From positions 1-64,000 of the forward strand of contig JAABQK010000008.1 of assembly GCA_011391495.1 (NCBI GenBank): a stretch of DNA of 64,000 bases, read 5' to 3'. Under the pieces are notes generated by a model. It ran no database searches and was not told the DNA's origin. It saw nothing but the letters and a program-made list of their open reading frames with translations. A program made the translations under genes and the position numbers. Shown piece after piece: positions 26,607 to 35,067 of this stretch. Source of the DNA: Hydrogenophaga sp. Its GTDB lineage: Bacteria; Pseudomonadota; Gammaproteobacteria; Burkholderiales; Burkholderiaceae_C. Within the stretch, counting starts at the first letter, position 1. Every line of letters starts with the position of its first letter.

Positions 26607-27641
26607 TTGACCGGCTCGGCCCCCGCTACCGGTTCGGCGCTGGCCGATGCGGATGATGCCGCGCTGGTGCAGGCCTACCTGATCCATGTGCGGGTGGAAA
26701 AACGCCTTGCCGAGCGCACCGTGGCGCTCTACACACTGGATCTGGACAAGCTTGCCCGGCAGGCGCAGGCCGCCGGCGTGTCCCTGCGCCACGTGCAGAA
26801 CGTCCACATCCGCCGCTGGGTGGCGCAGATGCACAGCGGCGGGCGCAGCGCGCGCGGCATCGCGCTCATCCTCTCGGGCTGGCGCGGTCTGTATGTGTGG
26901 CTCGGTCGCCAGGGGCTGATCGACCACAACCCGGTGCAGGACGTGCGCGCCCCCAAGGCCGGCAAGCCGCTGCCGAAAGCGCTGGGCGTGGACGAATCGG
27001 TGCAGCTCGCATCCCACGTGGAAGCCGCCGACGACCCGCGGCTCGAAGCGCGCGACCGCTGCATCACCGAGCTGCTCTACGGCTGCGGCCTGCGCATTGG
27101 TGAACTGGTGGGGCTGGACGCCGCCGCGAGCGGCAGCGCACGCGGCTGGATCGATGCCCAGGCCGGCGAGGCGCATGTGCTGGGCAAAGGCTCCAAGCGC
27201 CGCAGCGTGCCGGTGGGCCGTGCCGCGCTGGCCGCGCTGGACCGGTGGCTGGCGGTGCGCGGCGACTGGGCGAAGGACGACCCGGCGCTGTTCATCGGCA
27301 GCCGTGGCCAGCGCCTGACCCCCCAGCACATCCGCGTGCGGCTCAAGCGCCGCTCGCTGCTCGCCGGACTGGCCACGCCGGTGCATCCGCACATGCTGCG
27401 CCATTCGTTCGCCAGCCACGTGCTGCAGTCCAGCGGCGACCTGCGTGCGGTGCAGGAGCTGCTGGGCCACGCCAGCATCAGCACCACGCAGGTCTACACC
27501 CGGCTCGATTTCCAGCACCTCGCGCAGGTGTACGACGCGGCGCATCCGCGGGCGCAGGCGCGCCGCACGGTGGCGCATCCGCCCGTGGCGAGCGATCCGG
27601 TCGATGCGAACGTCCCGGTGAAGCCCGCGGGCGCTCGCTGA
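26607..27641 (+). CDS. xerC: tyrosine recombinase XerC
   Basis: A 344-residue site-specific recombinase that resolves chromosome dimers at dif with XerD at the septum. The core-binding N-terminus spans ~15-105; catalytic residues are Arg163 (GLRIGEL), His262 and Arg265 (HMLRHSFASH) and Tyr297 (TTQVYTRL). The start is a TTG at 26607 placed 6 nt after AAGGAG, with no in-frame ATG near, so the usual ATG rule fails here. The C-terminal ~35 residues are an extra Pro/Val tail. Confidence 0.95.
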   Translation: MTGSAPATGSALADADDAALVQAYLIHVRVEKRLAERTVALYTLDLDKLARQAQAAGVSLRHVQNVHIRRWVAQMHSGGRSARGIALILSGWRGLYVWLGRQGLIDHNPVQDVRAPKAGKPLPKALGVDESVQLASHVEAADDPRLEARDRCITELLYGCGLRIGELVGLDAAASGSARGWIDAQAGEAHVLGKGSKRRSVPVGRAALAALDRWLAVRGDWAKDDPALFIGSRGQRLTPQHIRVRLKRRSLLAGLATPVHPHMLRHSFASHVLQSSGDLRAVQELLGHASISTTQVYTRLDFQHLAQVYDAAHPRAQARRTVAHPPVASDPVDANVPVKPAGAR

Positions 27642-27671
27642 AACACGAACCCTGTTCCGCGCAGGGCAACC

Positions 27672-27729
27672 GGGTTATCCCTGTGGCGCTTGTGATCGCA
27701 GCACCGAGAATCGGTTCTTTGGATAACCC
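27672..27729 (+). promoter_or_regulatory. 9-bp inverted repeat upstream of the DsrE-like gene
   Basis: GGGTTATCC at 27672-27680 and GGATAACCC at 27721-27729 are perfect inverted copies with 40 bases between. The downstream arm is 26 bp before the GTG start. It could be an operator pair or an mRNA stem; no U-run follows. Confidence 0.35.
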
Positions 27730-27755
27730 CCGTCCGTATTTCCCAGGAGACAACC

Positions 27756-28190
27756 GTGTTCAAGTTGCTGACCGTCCTCAAATCCACGCTGCTGGCCATG
27801 TTCGTGGTCTTGTCGTTCAGCGCCCAGGCCGAAGACCCGATCAAGACCGTGTACCACCTGAGCGAGGGCATTCCGCAGGCCTCGCGGGCGGTGAACAACA
27901 TTCGCAACCACCTGGCCGCCGACCCAACCGCCAAGATCGTGGTAGTCACCCATGGCCTGGGCATCGACTTCCTGCTGCAAGGCGCCACCAACCAGATGGA
28001 GCAGCCGTTTGCCGGCGCGGTGGGTGAACTGGCGGCCAAGGGCGTGGAATTCCGCGTCTGCAACAACACCCTGGTCTCGCGCAAGATCGACCCGAGCAAG
28101 GTGGCCATGGAAGCGAAGATCGTTCCCTCCGGTGTGGCCGAGGTGGCCAAGCTGCAGGCCCGCGAAGGTTTTGTCTACTTGCGGCCTTGA
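27756..28190 (+). CDS. exported DsrE/DsrF-like protein
   Basis: A 144-residue protein with a signal peptide (hydrophobic residues ~9-24, cut after AQA) and a DsrE-like alpha/beta fold: KTVYHLSEG, then ASRAVNNIRNHLAADPTAKIVVVTHGLGIDFLLQG and GVEFRVCNNTL. The single Cys in FRVCNNT occupies the sulfur-carrier position. Periplasmic DsrE proteins occur in many Burkholderiales without assigned function. Starts at GTG behind AGGAGACAACC. Confidence 0.85.
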   Translation: MFKLLTVLKSTLLAMFVVLSFSAQAEDPIKTVYHLSEGIPQASRAVNNIRNHLAADPTAKIVVVTHGLGIDFLLQGATNQMEQPFAGAVGELAAKGVEFRVCNNTLVSRKIDPSKVAMEAKIVPSGVAEVAKLQAREGFVYLRP

Positions 28191-28199
28191 ACAGGAGCA

Positions 28200-28270
28200 C
28201 CCCCGCCGCGCTGCGCGCGACCCCCTCAAGGGGGCAACGCGGTGCGGCCCGGCAAAGCCGGTTCCGCCGC
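28200..28270 (-). repeat. intergenic repeat, family B (copy B4, reverse)
   Basis: CCCCGCCGCGCTGCGCGC, then CCCCCTCAAGGGGG, then GGCCCGGCAAAGCCGGTTCC. It forms an inverted pair with copy B5 about 80 bp away. The 269-bp gap holds these two and little else. Confidence 0.75.
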
Positions 28271-28345
28271 GTTCTGGGTTCGGGCACTTCGCTCCGGAGG
28301 TGACCCACCCCCGCAGTGCATCGAGGTGCAGAGGGGTAGTCCAAC

Positions 28346-28422
28346 AAGGGCACCGCGGAACCGGCTTTTCCGGGCCGCAAGTGCCGCCCCCTCGGGGGTG
28401 ACGCCGCAGGCGGCGCGGGGGG
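28346..28422 (+). repeat. intergenic repeat, family B (copy B5)
   Basis: GCGGAACCGGCTTTTCCGGG, then CCCCCTCGGGGG, then GACGCCGCAGGCGGCGCGGG. It is followed at 28425-28447 by a second GC-rich palindrome (GGAGGTGCCTCC, then GCGGCGCGGGGG), leaving only about 12 bases before rlmI. Confidence 0.75.
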
Positions 28423-28459
28423 AGGTGCCTCCCCGCGGCGCGGGGGGACAATACCCCGC

Positions 28460-29644
28460 ATGAAGACCATCCGACTCAAGCCCGGCAAAGAACGATCGCT
28501 GCAGCGCCGACACCCCTGGGTGTTCGACGGCGCTGTTGCCAGAGGTGGCGGCGATGCGGGCGAAACCGTGCGTGTCGAGAGCCACGAGGGCGAGTTCCTG
28601 GCCTGGGGCGCTTTTTCTCCGGCCTCGCGCATCCGCGTGCGGGCCTGGAGTTTTGACGAAGCCCAGCGCATCGACGCTGCCTTTTTCCGCGACGCACTCG
28701 CGCGCGCCATCGCCCTGCGCACGCGTTTGGGCATCGAGAGCAACGGCGTGCGCCTGGTGCACGGCGAGTCCGACGGACTGCCGGGCCTGATCGTGGACCG
28801 CTACGGCGACACACTGGTGGCGCAGTTCACCGCCTGTGGCGTGGAGCGCTGGAAGGCGCCGATCGCCGACGCGCTGATCGAGCTCACCGGCTGCCCGCGC
28901 CTGTACGAGCGTTCCGACACCAGCAGCCGCAAGCTCGAAGGCCTGGCCGAGACCACCGGCTGGCTGCGCGGCAGTGGCGAGACGGCGTTCGAGCTGCTGG
29001 AGCACGGCTGGCGCCTGGGCCTGGACATCGCCAACGGTCACAAGACCGGTTATTACCTCGACCAGCGTGACAGCCGACTGGCTCTGTACCAGTACACCAA
29101 GCGCCTGGGTTTTGCCCGGGTGCTCAACTGTTTCAGCTACACCGGCGGCTTCAGCGTGGCCGCGCTGGCTGGCGGAGCAGGGCACGTGACCAGCATCGAT
29201 TCGTCGGGTCCGGCGCTGGAGCAGGCGCGCGCCAATCTGCTGCTCAATGGTCTGGACCCGGCGCAGGCGACCTTCATGGACGCCGACGTGAACGCTTCCC
29301 TGCGCCAGTTCGTCGCCGAAGGCCGCACCTTCGACGCCATCGTGCTCGACCCGCCGAAGTTCGCGCCCACGGCGGCCCACGCCGAGCGCGCCGCCCGCGC
29401 CTACAAGGACCTGAACCGCCAGGCCTTCAAGCTGCTCACGCCGGGCGGTGTGCTGTTCACCTTCTCCTGCTCGGGCGGCATCGGTGTGGAACTGTTCCAC
29501 AAGATCGTCGCCTCGGCCGGTCTGGACGCGGGCGTGGACGGCGCCATCCTGCAGCGTCTGGGCGGCGCCTGCGACCACCCCATGACGATCAACTTCCCCG
29601 AGGGCGAATACCTCAAGGGCCTGGTGGTGATGAAAAAGATGTAA
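28460..29644 (+). CDS. rlmI: 23S rRNA (cytosine-5)-methyltransferase RlmI-like
   Basis: A 394-residue SAM-dependent methyltransferase of the YccW/RlmI class that modifies 23S rRNA C1962. N-terminal PUA domain (residues ~1-75, KPGKERSLQRRHPWVF), a linker domain, and a Rossmann domain with NCFSYTGGFSVAAL (~224), motif IV DPPKF (~302) and the catalytic Cys in FTFSCSGG (~344). GACAAT lies 7 nt before the ATG and no ribosome-binding site is present. Confidence 0.93.
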   Translation: MKTIRLKPGKERSLQRRHPWVFDGAVARGGGDAGETVRVESHEGEFLAWGAFSPASRIRVRAWSFDEAQRIDAAFFRDALARAIALRTRLGIESNGVRLVHGESDGLPGLIVDRYGDTLVAQFTACGVERWKAPIADALIELTGCPRLYERSDTSSRKLEGLAETTGWLRGSGETAFELLEHGWRLGLDIANGHKTGYYLDQRDSRLALYQYTKRLGFARVLNCFSYTGGFSVAALAGGAGHVTSIDSSGPALEQARANLLLNGLDPAQATFMDADVNASLRQFVAEGRTFDAIVLDPPKFAPTAAHAERAARAYKDLNRQAFKLLTPGGVLFTFSCSGGIGVELFHKIVASAGLDAGVDGAILQRLGGACDHPMTINFPEGEYLKGLVVMKKM

Positions 29645-29724
29645 TCCCGTTGCCGGGACGGCGGGTCGCATACACTCCCCCCGCTGTTTCCATCTGCTCG
29701 CTTTTTGCTGGAGAGTTGCCCGCC

Positions 29725-30807
29725 ATGTCCCTGATCCCTGCCACCATCCTCACCGGCTTCCTCGGTTCGGGCAAAACCACGCTGCTCAAGCGCGTGCTGA
29801 CCGAGGCGCACGGCCAGAAGATCGCGGTGATCGAGAACGAGTTCGGCGAAGAGAACATCGACAACGAAATCCTCGTTGCCGACACGCAGGAAAACATCAT
29901 CCAGATGAGCAACGGCTGCATCTGCTGCACCATCCGCGACGACCTGCGTGCCACGCTGCGGGACCTGGCCGAGAAGAAACGCAAGGGCGAACTGCAGTTC
30001 GACCGCGTGGTGATCGAAACCACCGGCCTGGCCGACCCCGGCCCGGTGGCCCAGACCTTCTTCATGGACGACGAGGTCGCCGAGCAGTACCTGCTGGACT
30101 CCATCCTGACCCTGGTGGACGCCAAACACGCCGCCCAGCAGTTGAACGATCGCCAGGAGGCGCGTCGGCAGGTGGGCTTTGCCGACCAGATCTTCATCAG
30201 CAAGGCCGATCTGGTGGAGCCGGACGAACTGGAGGCGCTGATCCACCGCCTGAAGCACATGAACCCGCGCGCTCCCATGCGCCCGGTGCATTTCGGCGAG
30301 GTGGCGCTGAAGGAGGTGTTCGACCTGCGTGGCTTCAACCTGAACGCCAAGCTCGACATCGACCCGGACTTCCTCAAGGCCGACGACGACCACGATCACG
30401 GGCACCATGACCATGACCATGAGCACCACGAACACGCCCCCGGTGAAGCCTGCAACCACCCGTCGCACCAGCACGGCCACGAAGGCCACGGTCACCACCA
30501 TCATCACGACGACGATGTGAAGAGCTTCGTCTACCGCGCCACCCGGCCGTTCAACCCGGCCAAGCTGGAAGACTTCCTGGGCGCCATCGTGCAGGTGTAC
30601 GGCCCGCGCATGCTGCGCTACAAGGGTGTGCTCGACATGGAAGGCACCGACCGCAAGGTGATCTTTCAGGGGGTGCACCAGCTCATGGGCAGCGATCTCG
30701 GGCCCCCGTGGGCCGAGGGCGAGGCCCGGGAGAGCAAGATGGTGTTCATCGGTCTGGATTTGCCGCGTGACATCCTTGTCCAGGGGCTGGACCAGTCCCT
30801 GGTCTGA
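29725..30807 (+). CDS. CobW/COG0523 GTPase, putative metallochaperone
   Basis: A 360-residue G3E GTPase. Walker A GFLGSGKTTLLK (~residues 11-22), the metal-binding GCICCTIRDDL (~64-74) and the nucleotide motif SKADL (~161) are present. Residues ~218-258 are a His/Asp-rich loop (DHDHGHHDHDHEHHEH and more) before the C-terminal CobW domain. Family members move zinc or other metals into target proteins under scarcity. A GGAGAG site precedes the ATG. It lies upstream of dksA in the same direction; COG0523-DksA pairing is known for Zn-limitation sets, but no Zur box was recognised. Confidence 0.9.
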   Translation: MSLIPATILTGFLGSGKTTLLKRVLTEAHGQKIAVIENEFGEENIDNEILVADTQENIIQMSNGCICCTIRDDLRATLRDLAEKKRKGELQFDRVVIETTGLADPGPVAQTFFMDDEVAEQYLLDSILTLVDAKHAAQQLNDRQEARRQVGFADQIFISKADLVEPDELEALIHRLKHMNPRAPMRPVHFGEVALKEVFDLRGFNLNAKLDIDPDFLKADDDHDHGHHDHDHEHHEHAPGEACNHPSHQHGHEGHGHHHHHDDDVKSFVYRATRPFNPAKLEDFLGAIVQVYGPRMLRYKGVLDMEGTDRKVIFQGVHQLMGSDLGPPWAEGEARESKMVFIGLDLPRDILVQGLDQSLV

Positions 30808-30958
30808 AACCCAGGTGCACCGGCCATCCGTGAAACCGACACCCCGGTCGTGGCGTGAAAGCCCTGTGAACAGGATTTGAGCGTGCTGTTTGTCTCGCTT
30901 CTCCAACGCCTCGGCTTTCGCTCCAGCACGGATTCCGGGGTAGATCCTGCACCGTCGT

Positions 30959-30964
30959 TACAAT
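30959..30964 (+). promoter_or_regulatory. candidate -10 for dksA
   Basis: TACAAT at 30959-30964 is the best -10 in the 360-base gap 30808-31167 between the CobW and dksA genes; no good -35 is seen (TTCCGG is 20 nt upstream). It would give a leader of about 200 nt. The remainder of the gap shows no gene. Confidence 0.35.
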
Positions 30965-31167
30965 CGCGGCCCAAGTCGGTCGCCCCGCCACCCGCCAAGA
31001 CAGCATCCAGCCGCCACGCTGGCAGCCGTCTGAAGACGGGGCGCAATGGAGGTATAACGAACAACAAGCCGGCACAGCCGGCGCAACTGGACGTTCAGCG
31101 GTCGCCCGGCCGTGACACCGTCCCACCCCCAGACCATGCATCGTCAGGCACTGAGAGGAGACCCTTT

Positions 31168-32373
31168 GTGAAAGCCCCGGCCACCAAGAGCGCGAAAAAA
31201 GGCAAGCCCGTCGCATCGGGGAACCAGGCGCGCATGTCATCGGCTGCTCCCAAGGCGTCTGTAACCGGCAAGCCTGCCCCCAAACCAGCACCGAAATCAT
31301 CGGCCAAAGCGATCACGAAACCAGTGCCCAAAGCTGGAAAAGTGGACACGGCGGCCAAAAAGGCCACCACCTCGGCGAAGGCCGGAACGGCCACAAAAAC
31401 CAGCAGGACCCCGGTGAAGACCGCAGCGGTCAAAGCCACAAGACCGGTCCAGCCGGTCACCAAAACCATGGCAAAAGCTGCTGTCAAATCTGCCGCCCCG
31501 GCGGCCAAAGCGCCGGTCAAAAAACCGGCACCCCCGCCTGCGAAGGCTGCACTCCCGAAATCGACCAGCCAGCCGGCTGCAAAAACCGCGGCAAAAACCG
31601 CCGCAAAAACCACAGGCAAGGCCGCGCCAGCGGTGGCTGCCACATCCCCTGTCAAATCCGCTGCCGCCGCTGCGCCGGCGTCTGTTCCCAAACCCTCCAG
31701 CGCCCGCGCTCCCGCTGCGCCAGCCGCTGCTCGGGCGGCGGTACCCGTTGTTGAGCCCACGCCTCGGCCATTGGGCAAGCGGGCCGCCAAAAAGGTCATG
31801 ATGGAGCAGATGACGCAGGCTGCGGTGGTTCCCACCCATGCACCCGATGCCGCCAAGGCGACTTTTTCCACCATGAATCAACGTGCCGTCATGACCCCTC
31901 CCGTGCCTTCATCCATCCAGAAAGACCCCAAGCGGGCCAACAACTGGAAAACCGTGCCGGTTGAGCAGTTGACCGACCAGGACATTCAGGCCATGCCTGA
32001 CAGCGAGTACATGAACGAGCTTCAGCTCGCCTATTTCCGCCGCAAGCTGTCCCAGCTGCGCGCCGACATGCTGGCCAACGCAGGGGAAACCACCGAGCAC
32101 TTGCGTGAGGACACCGTGGTGGTGCCCGATCCGGCCGACCGTGCCACCATTGAAGAAGAGCATGCGCTGGAATTGCGAACCCGCGATCGCGAACGCAAGC
32201 TGCTCAAGAAGATCGAGCAGGCGATTGCCCGCATCGATTCGGGTGACTACGGTTATTGCGAAGAAACCGGTGAAGCCATCGGCGTCGGGCGCCTGATGGC
32301 GCGACCCACCGCCAGCCTGTCCCTGGAGGCGCAGCAGCGGCGTGAGCTCAAGCAGAAGATGTTTGGCGATTGA
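31168..32373 (+). CDS. dksA: DksA-family RNA polymerase-binding protein with long basic N-terminal tail
   Basis: A 401-residue protein starting at GTG behind GAGAGGAGA. Residues ~1-240 are Ala/Lys/Pro/Thr-rich, with repeated AAKTAAKT and KPAPKP units, histone-H1- or AlgP-like and probably disordered. Residues ~275-400 are the DksA core: EYMNELQLAYFRRKL, coiled-coil DPADRATIEEEHALELRTRD with the tip, and GYCEETGEAIGVGRLMARPT. Of the four zinc cysteines only the first remains (Cys, Thr, Ser, Ala pattern), so it should not need zinc. DksA acts in the RNA polymerase secondary channel with ppGpp. E. coli DksA has 151 residues. Confidence 0.9.
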   Translation: MKAPATKSAKKGKPVASGNQARMSSAAPKASVTGKPAPKPAPKSSAKAITKPVPKAGKVDTAAKKATTSAKAGTATKTSRTPVKTAAVKATRPVQPVTKTMAKAAVKSAAPAAKAPVKKPAPPPAKAALPKSTSQPAAKTAAKTAAKTTGKAAPAVAATSPVKSAAAAAPASVPKPSSARAPAAPAAARAAVPVVEPTPRPLGKRAAKKVMMEQMTQAAVVPTHAPDAAKATFSTMNQRAVMTPPVPSSIQKDPKRANNWKTVPVEQLTDQDIQAMPDSEYMNELQLAYFRRKLSQLRADMLANAGETTEHLREDTVVVPDPADRATIEEEHALELRTRDRERKLLKKIEQAIARIDSGDYGYCEETGEAIGVGRLMARPTASLSLEAQQRRELKQKMFGD

Positions 32374-32421
32374 TCGCCCGGCAGCTCAGGCAAGCAGATC
32401 CCAACCCGGTACGCACGCGTC

Positions 32422-34272
32422 ATGTCCAAGGACGATTCCAACGGCGGCTTCCTGTCCAAGGTGGTGAAGTTCGTTCGCCATCCGACCACCAGCTGGTCGG
32501 ATCTGGACACACGGAGTGCCGACCGGGAAAGCGAGTACAGCAAGGCTGCGCTCAAGGAAATGATCGAGCGCAAACGCCGCAACGACTTCGTGCGCAAACG
32601 CGAGTTCGACATGTTGCGCAAGATCCGCAGCCGCGAGGCCACGGGCGATGGTGGGCAAGGCGTCCGCCCCTCGTTTTTCCAGAGCAGTCTGCCGTCCAAA
32701 CCGGACGACCGGGCGATGACGCTGAAGAAGATCGACGAGATCGAAGCGCAGATGTCGATGCAGTGGTGGAAGACCAAGGGGCCTGACTCCCTGGTCACCG
32801 GATCCGCCCTCAACTCGGCCCATTCCACCGGCGGGACCCCCCTGGAACGCAAGGGTGCGGCGACCGGCCGCGAACCGGCTCCCGATCCGCAGGCGCAGCG
32901 GCGCATCCAGCAGTACAACGAGACCGAAGCCTCGCCGCTGGTCCAGGACGATGCGACGGGCGACATGGCGGCGACGCCGTCTCCGGCTTCCCTGGCGCCC
33001 ACGGCGCGCAACCGGTGGTCGCCTTCGAAGGAGAGCGAGCTGATGCCACGGGCCGCTGCGCCGTCCGCACCCTCGCAGGCCCGGACCGGACTCATGGCGC
33101 CCTCCGCGCCAGGTGAGACCAGCGGTCCGAGTTCGGTTTTTTCGGCTTCCCACTTCTATGCGCTGGATGTGCAGGAAGTCGCCCAGGATCCCGAGGTTGA
33201 GGAAGCGGCGATCCGCTTCGCCAACGGGGATGACCAGGGCGCGGAGCAAGGGCTGCTCGAGGCGCTGGGAGAGGGCGGTGTCCGGGTGAACCAGGAGGAA
33301 GACTGGCTGGCCCTGTTCGACCTGTACCGTGCCACCGGGCAACTGGTGCCGTTTGAGAGCCGTGCGGTGGATTTCGTCAACCGCTTCAACCGCTCGGCAC
33401 CTCAGTGGTTCGACATGCCCGAGCTGGTGAGCAGCATGAGCGGCAAGACCTACAAGCCCTCCACCGGGCCCAGTCGGGCGGTCTGGGTCTGTGAGCCGGA
33501 GATCGATGCCCATGCCGTCGGCACGCTGCAGAACGTGCTGCTCCGGGCTCCCCGGCCGTGGGTGCTGGACTGGTCGCCGGTCGAGTCGATCGATGTGAAG
33601 GCCGCCCGTGCCCTGCTCGGTATTTTCACGCTATGGGGTGACCAGGATATCGAGTTGCGTTTCCTCGGTGCCGGCGTCCTGCGCGACCTGCTCAAGAGCC
33701 TGACACCCTCGGGCCGACGCGATGTCGAGCAGCTGTGGTGGGAGCTGCGCATGGCGGTGTTGCGTGTGATGAACCGCCCCGACGAGTTTGAGCTCACCGC
33801 GCTGGACTTCTGTGTCACCTACGAAGTGTCGCCGCCGGGCTGGGAGCAGCCACGCTGTCATTTCCATGCGATGTCCAGCGAGCAGTCTGACGAGGGCGGG
33901 CAGTCCTTGTTGGGCGAGGTGGTGATGGAGCAGGTGCCTTCGGTCTACCCGTCCGACTCGGCGCTCGACAGCCAGGCTTCCGAGTTCAACCAGCTGGGTC
34001 TGGTGGAGTTGTCCGGCGAGGTTCGCGGCGATCCGCAGGCCACGCTCGAAGCGCTGGAGCGTCGCCTGCAGGGCGCGGACGTGCTGATCATTTCCTGCCG
34101 CAACCTGATCCGCGTGGACTTCTCGGCCGCGGGCACCCTGTTGAACTGGGTATCGGGCCACCACGCCGAGGGCCGCATGGTCCAGTTTGTGGATGCGCAC
34201 CGCCTGGTATCCGCCTTCTTTCACGTTATCGGCATCACCGAATACGCCAAAGTGGTGTTGCGCAACGACTGA
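32422..34272 (+). CDS. STAS-domain protein of unknown function
   Basis: A 616-residue cytoplasmic protein. Residues 1-75 are basic and conserved-looking (LSKVVKFVRHPTTSWSDLD); ~76-230 are Ser/Pro/Ala-rich and probably disordered; ~240-290 are acidic helical. Two STAS-like folds follow: ~345-440 (RAVWVCEPEIDAHAV to WGDQDIELRFLG) and ~520-616 (FNQLGLVELSGEVRGDP to NLIRVDFSAAGTLLNWVSG). The Asp-Phe-Ser stretch in the second has a phosphorylatable Ser like anti-sigma-antagonists. It sits between dksA and hslV. Role unknown. Confidence 0.75.
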   Translation: MSKDDSNGGFLSKVVKFVRHPTTSWSDLDTRSADRESEYSKAALKEMIERKRRNDFVRKREFDMLRKIRSREATGDGGQGVRPSFFQSSLPSKPDDRAMTLKKIDEIEAQMSMQWWKTKGPDSLVTGSALNSAHSTGGTPLERKGAATGREPAPDPQAQRRIQQYNETEASPLVQDDATGDMAATPSPASLAPTARNRWSPSKESELMPRAAAPSAPSQARTGLMAPSAPGETSGPSSVFSASHFYALDVQEVAQDPEVEEAAIRFANGDDQGAEQGLLEALGEGGVRVNQEEDWLALFDLYRATGQLVPFESRAVDFVNRFNRSAPQWFDMPELVSSMSGKTYKPSTGPSRAVWVCEPEIDAHAVGTLQNVLLRAPRPWVLDWSPVESIDVKAARALLGIFTLWGDQDIELRFLGAGVLRDLLKSLTPSGRRDVEQLWWELRMAVLRVMNRPDEFELTALDFCVTYEVSPPGWEQPRCHFHAMSSEQSDEGGQSLLGEVVMEQVPSVYPSDSALDSQASEFNQLGLVELSGEVRGDPQATLEALERRLQGADVLIISCRNLIRVDFSAAGTLLNWVSGHHAEGRMVQFVDAHRLVSAFFHVIGITEYAKVVLRND

Positions 34273-34281
34273 GGAGGATGT

Positions 34282-34360
34282 TCCCCCGCGCCGCCTCGGC
34301 CTCACTCTCTCAGGTGCGGCGGTGGCGGCCCTGCCAAGCCGGTTCCGCGGAGCCCTGGTT
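34282..34360 (-). repeat. intergenic repeat, family B (copy B6, reverse, degenerate)
   Basis: TTCCCCCGCGCCGCC, a weak CTCTCAGG core, and CCTGCCAAGCCGGTTCCGCG. Diverged but with the same order as B4 and B7. Located before hslV. Confidence 0.55.
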
Positions 34361-34421
34361 GCCGTCCCTCGGCCTCCATCGGACTTGAGACCCATCCGAC
34401 CGTCCCCATCTTCTGCCACCT

Positions 34422-34970
34422 ATGGACTCATTTCACGGAACCACCATCGTCTGCGTGCGTCGCCAGACACCCGATGGGGTGCAGGTCGCCATCGGCGGCG
34501 ATGGTCAGGTCACCCTGGGCAACATTGTGGTCAAGGGCACCGCGCGCAAGGTGCGCAAGCTGCACCACGACCAGGTGCTGGCCGGGTTTGCGGGCGCGAC
34601 GGCCGACGCGTTCACACTGTTTGAGCGCTTCGAAGCCAAGCTGGAGAAGCATCAGGGACACCTGGTGCGGGCGGCCATTGAACTCACGCGCGACTGGCGA
34701 ACCGACCGTGTGCTGCGCCGTCTCGAGGCGATGCTGGCCGTGGCGGACCGCAGCGCCGCCTTGATCATCACCGGCAACGGTGACGTGCTGGAGCCCGAGC
34801 ACGGCGTGGTTGCCATCGGCTCGGGCGGAGCCTATGCCCAGGCCGCAGCCCGCGCACTGACGGCCCACACCGCACTGAGCGCGGAAGAGGTGGTCCGCCA
34901 GTCGCTGGCCATTGCGGGTGAGATTTGCATCTACACCAACATGAACCACACCATTGAAACACTGGACTGA
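34422..34970 (+). CDS. hslV: ATP-dependent protease peptidase subunit HslV
   Basis: A 182-residue threonine protease that forms a dodecamer capped by HslU and degrades misfolded and regulatory proteins. After a six-residue propeptide MDSFHG the mature Thr-Thr nucleophile opens [19 protein letters not shown] and [14 protein letters not shown] are conserved. E. coli HslV has no such propeptide beyond Met. A 177-bp repeat-filled gap separates it from hslU. Confidence 0.97.
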   Translation: MDSFHGTTIVCVRRQTPDGVQVAIGGDGQVTLGNIVVKGTARKVRKLHHDQVLAGFAGATADAFTLFERFEAKLEKHQGHLVRAAIELTRDWRTDRVLRRLEAMLAVADRSAALIITGNGDVLEPEHGVVAIGSGGAYAQAAARALTAHTALSAEEVVRQSLAIAGEICIYTNMNHTIETLD

Positions 34971-34980
34971 AACCATGAGC

Positions 34981-35057
34981 GCAGCGCAGGGCCGCCCCAG
35001 GCAAGCTCGCGCCCCCTCGGGGGGCAGCGGAGTACACGAGGTGACGAGCGTGGGGGC
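34981..35057 (+). repeat. tandem repeat, family A (copy A3)
   Basis: First of two 77-bp copies spaced 87 bp apart between hslV and hslU: GCAGCGCAGGGCCGCCCCAG, CCCCCTCGGGGGG hairpin, AGTACACGAGGTGACGAGCG, end GGGGGC. Confidence 0.85.
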
Positions 35058-35067
35058 TTTCATGGCC

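Noticed and set aside
30877-31167. 97-residue upstream extension of DksA from the GTG at 30877
   Set aside because: It would begin before the TACAAT promoter candidate, has no ribosome site, and a GAGAGGAGA site lies at proper distance before GTG 31168.
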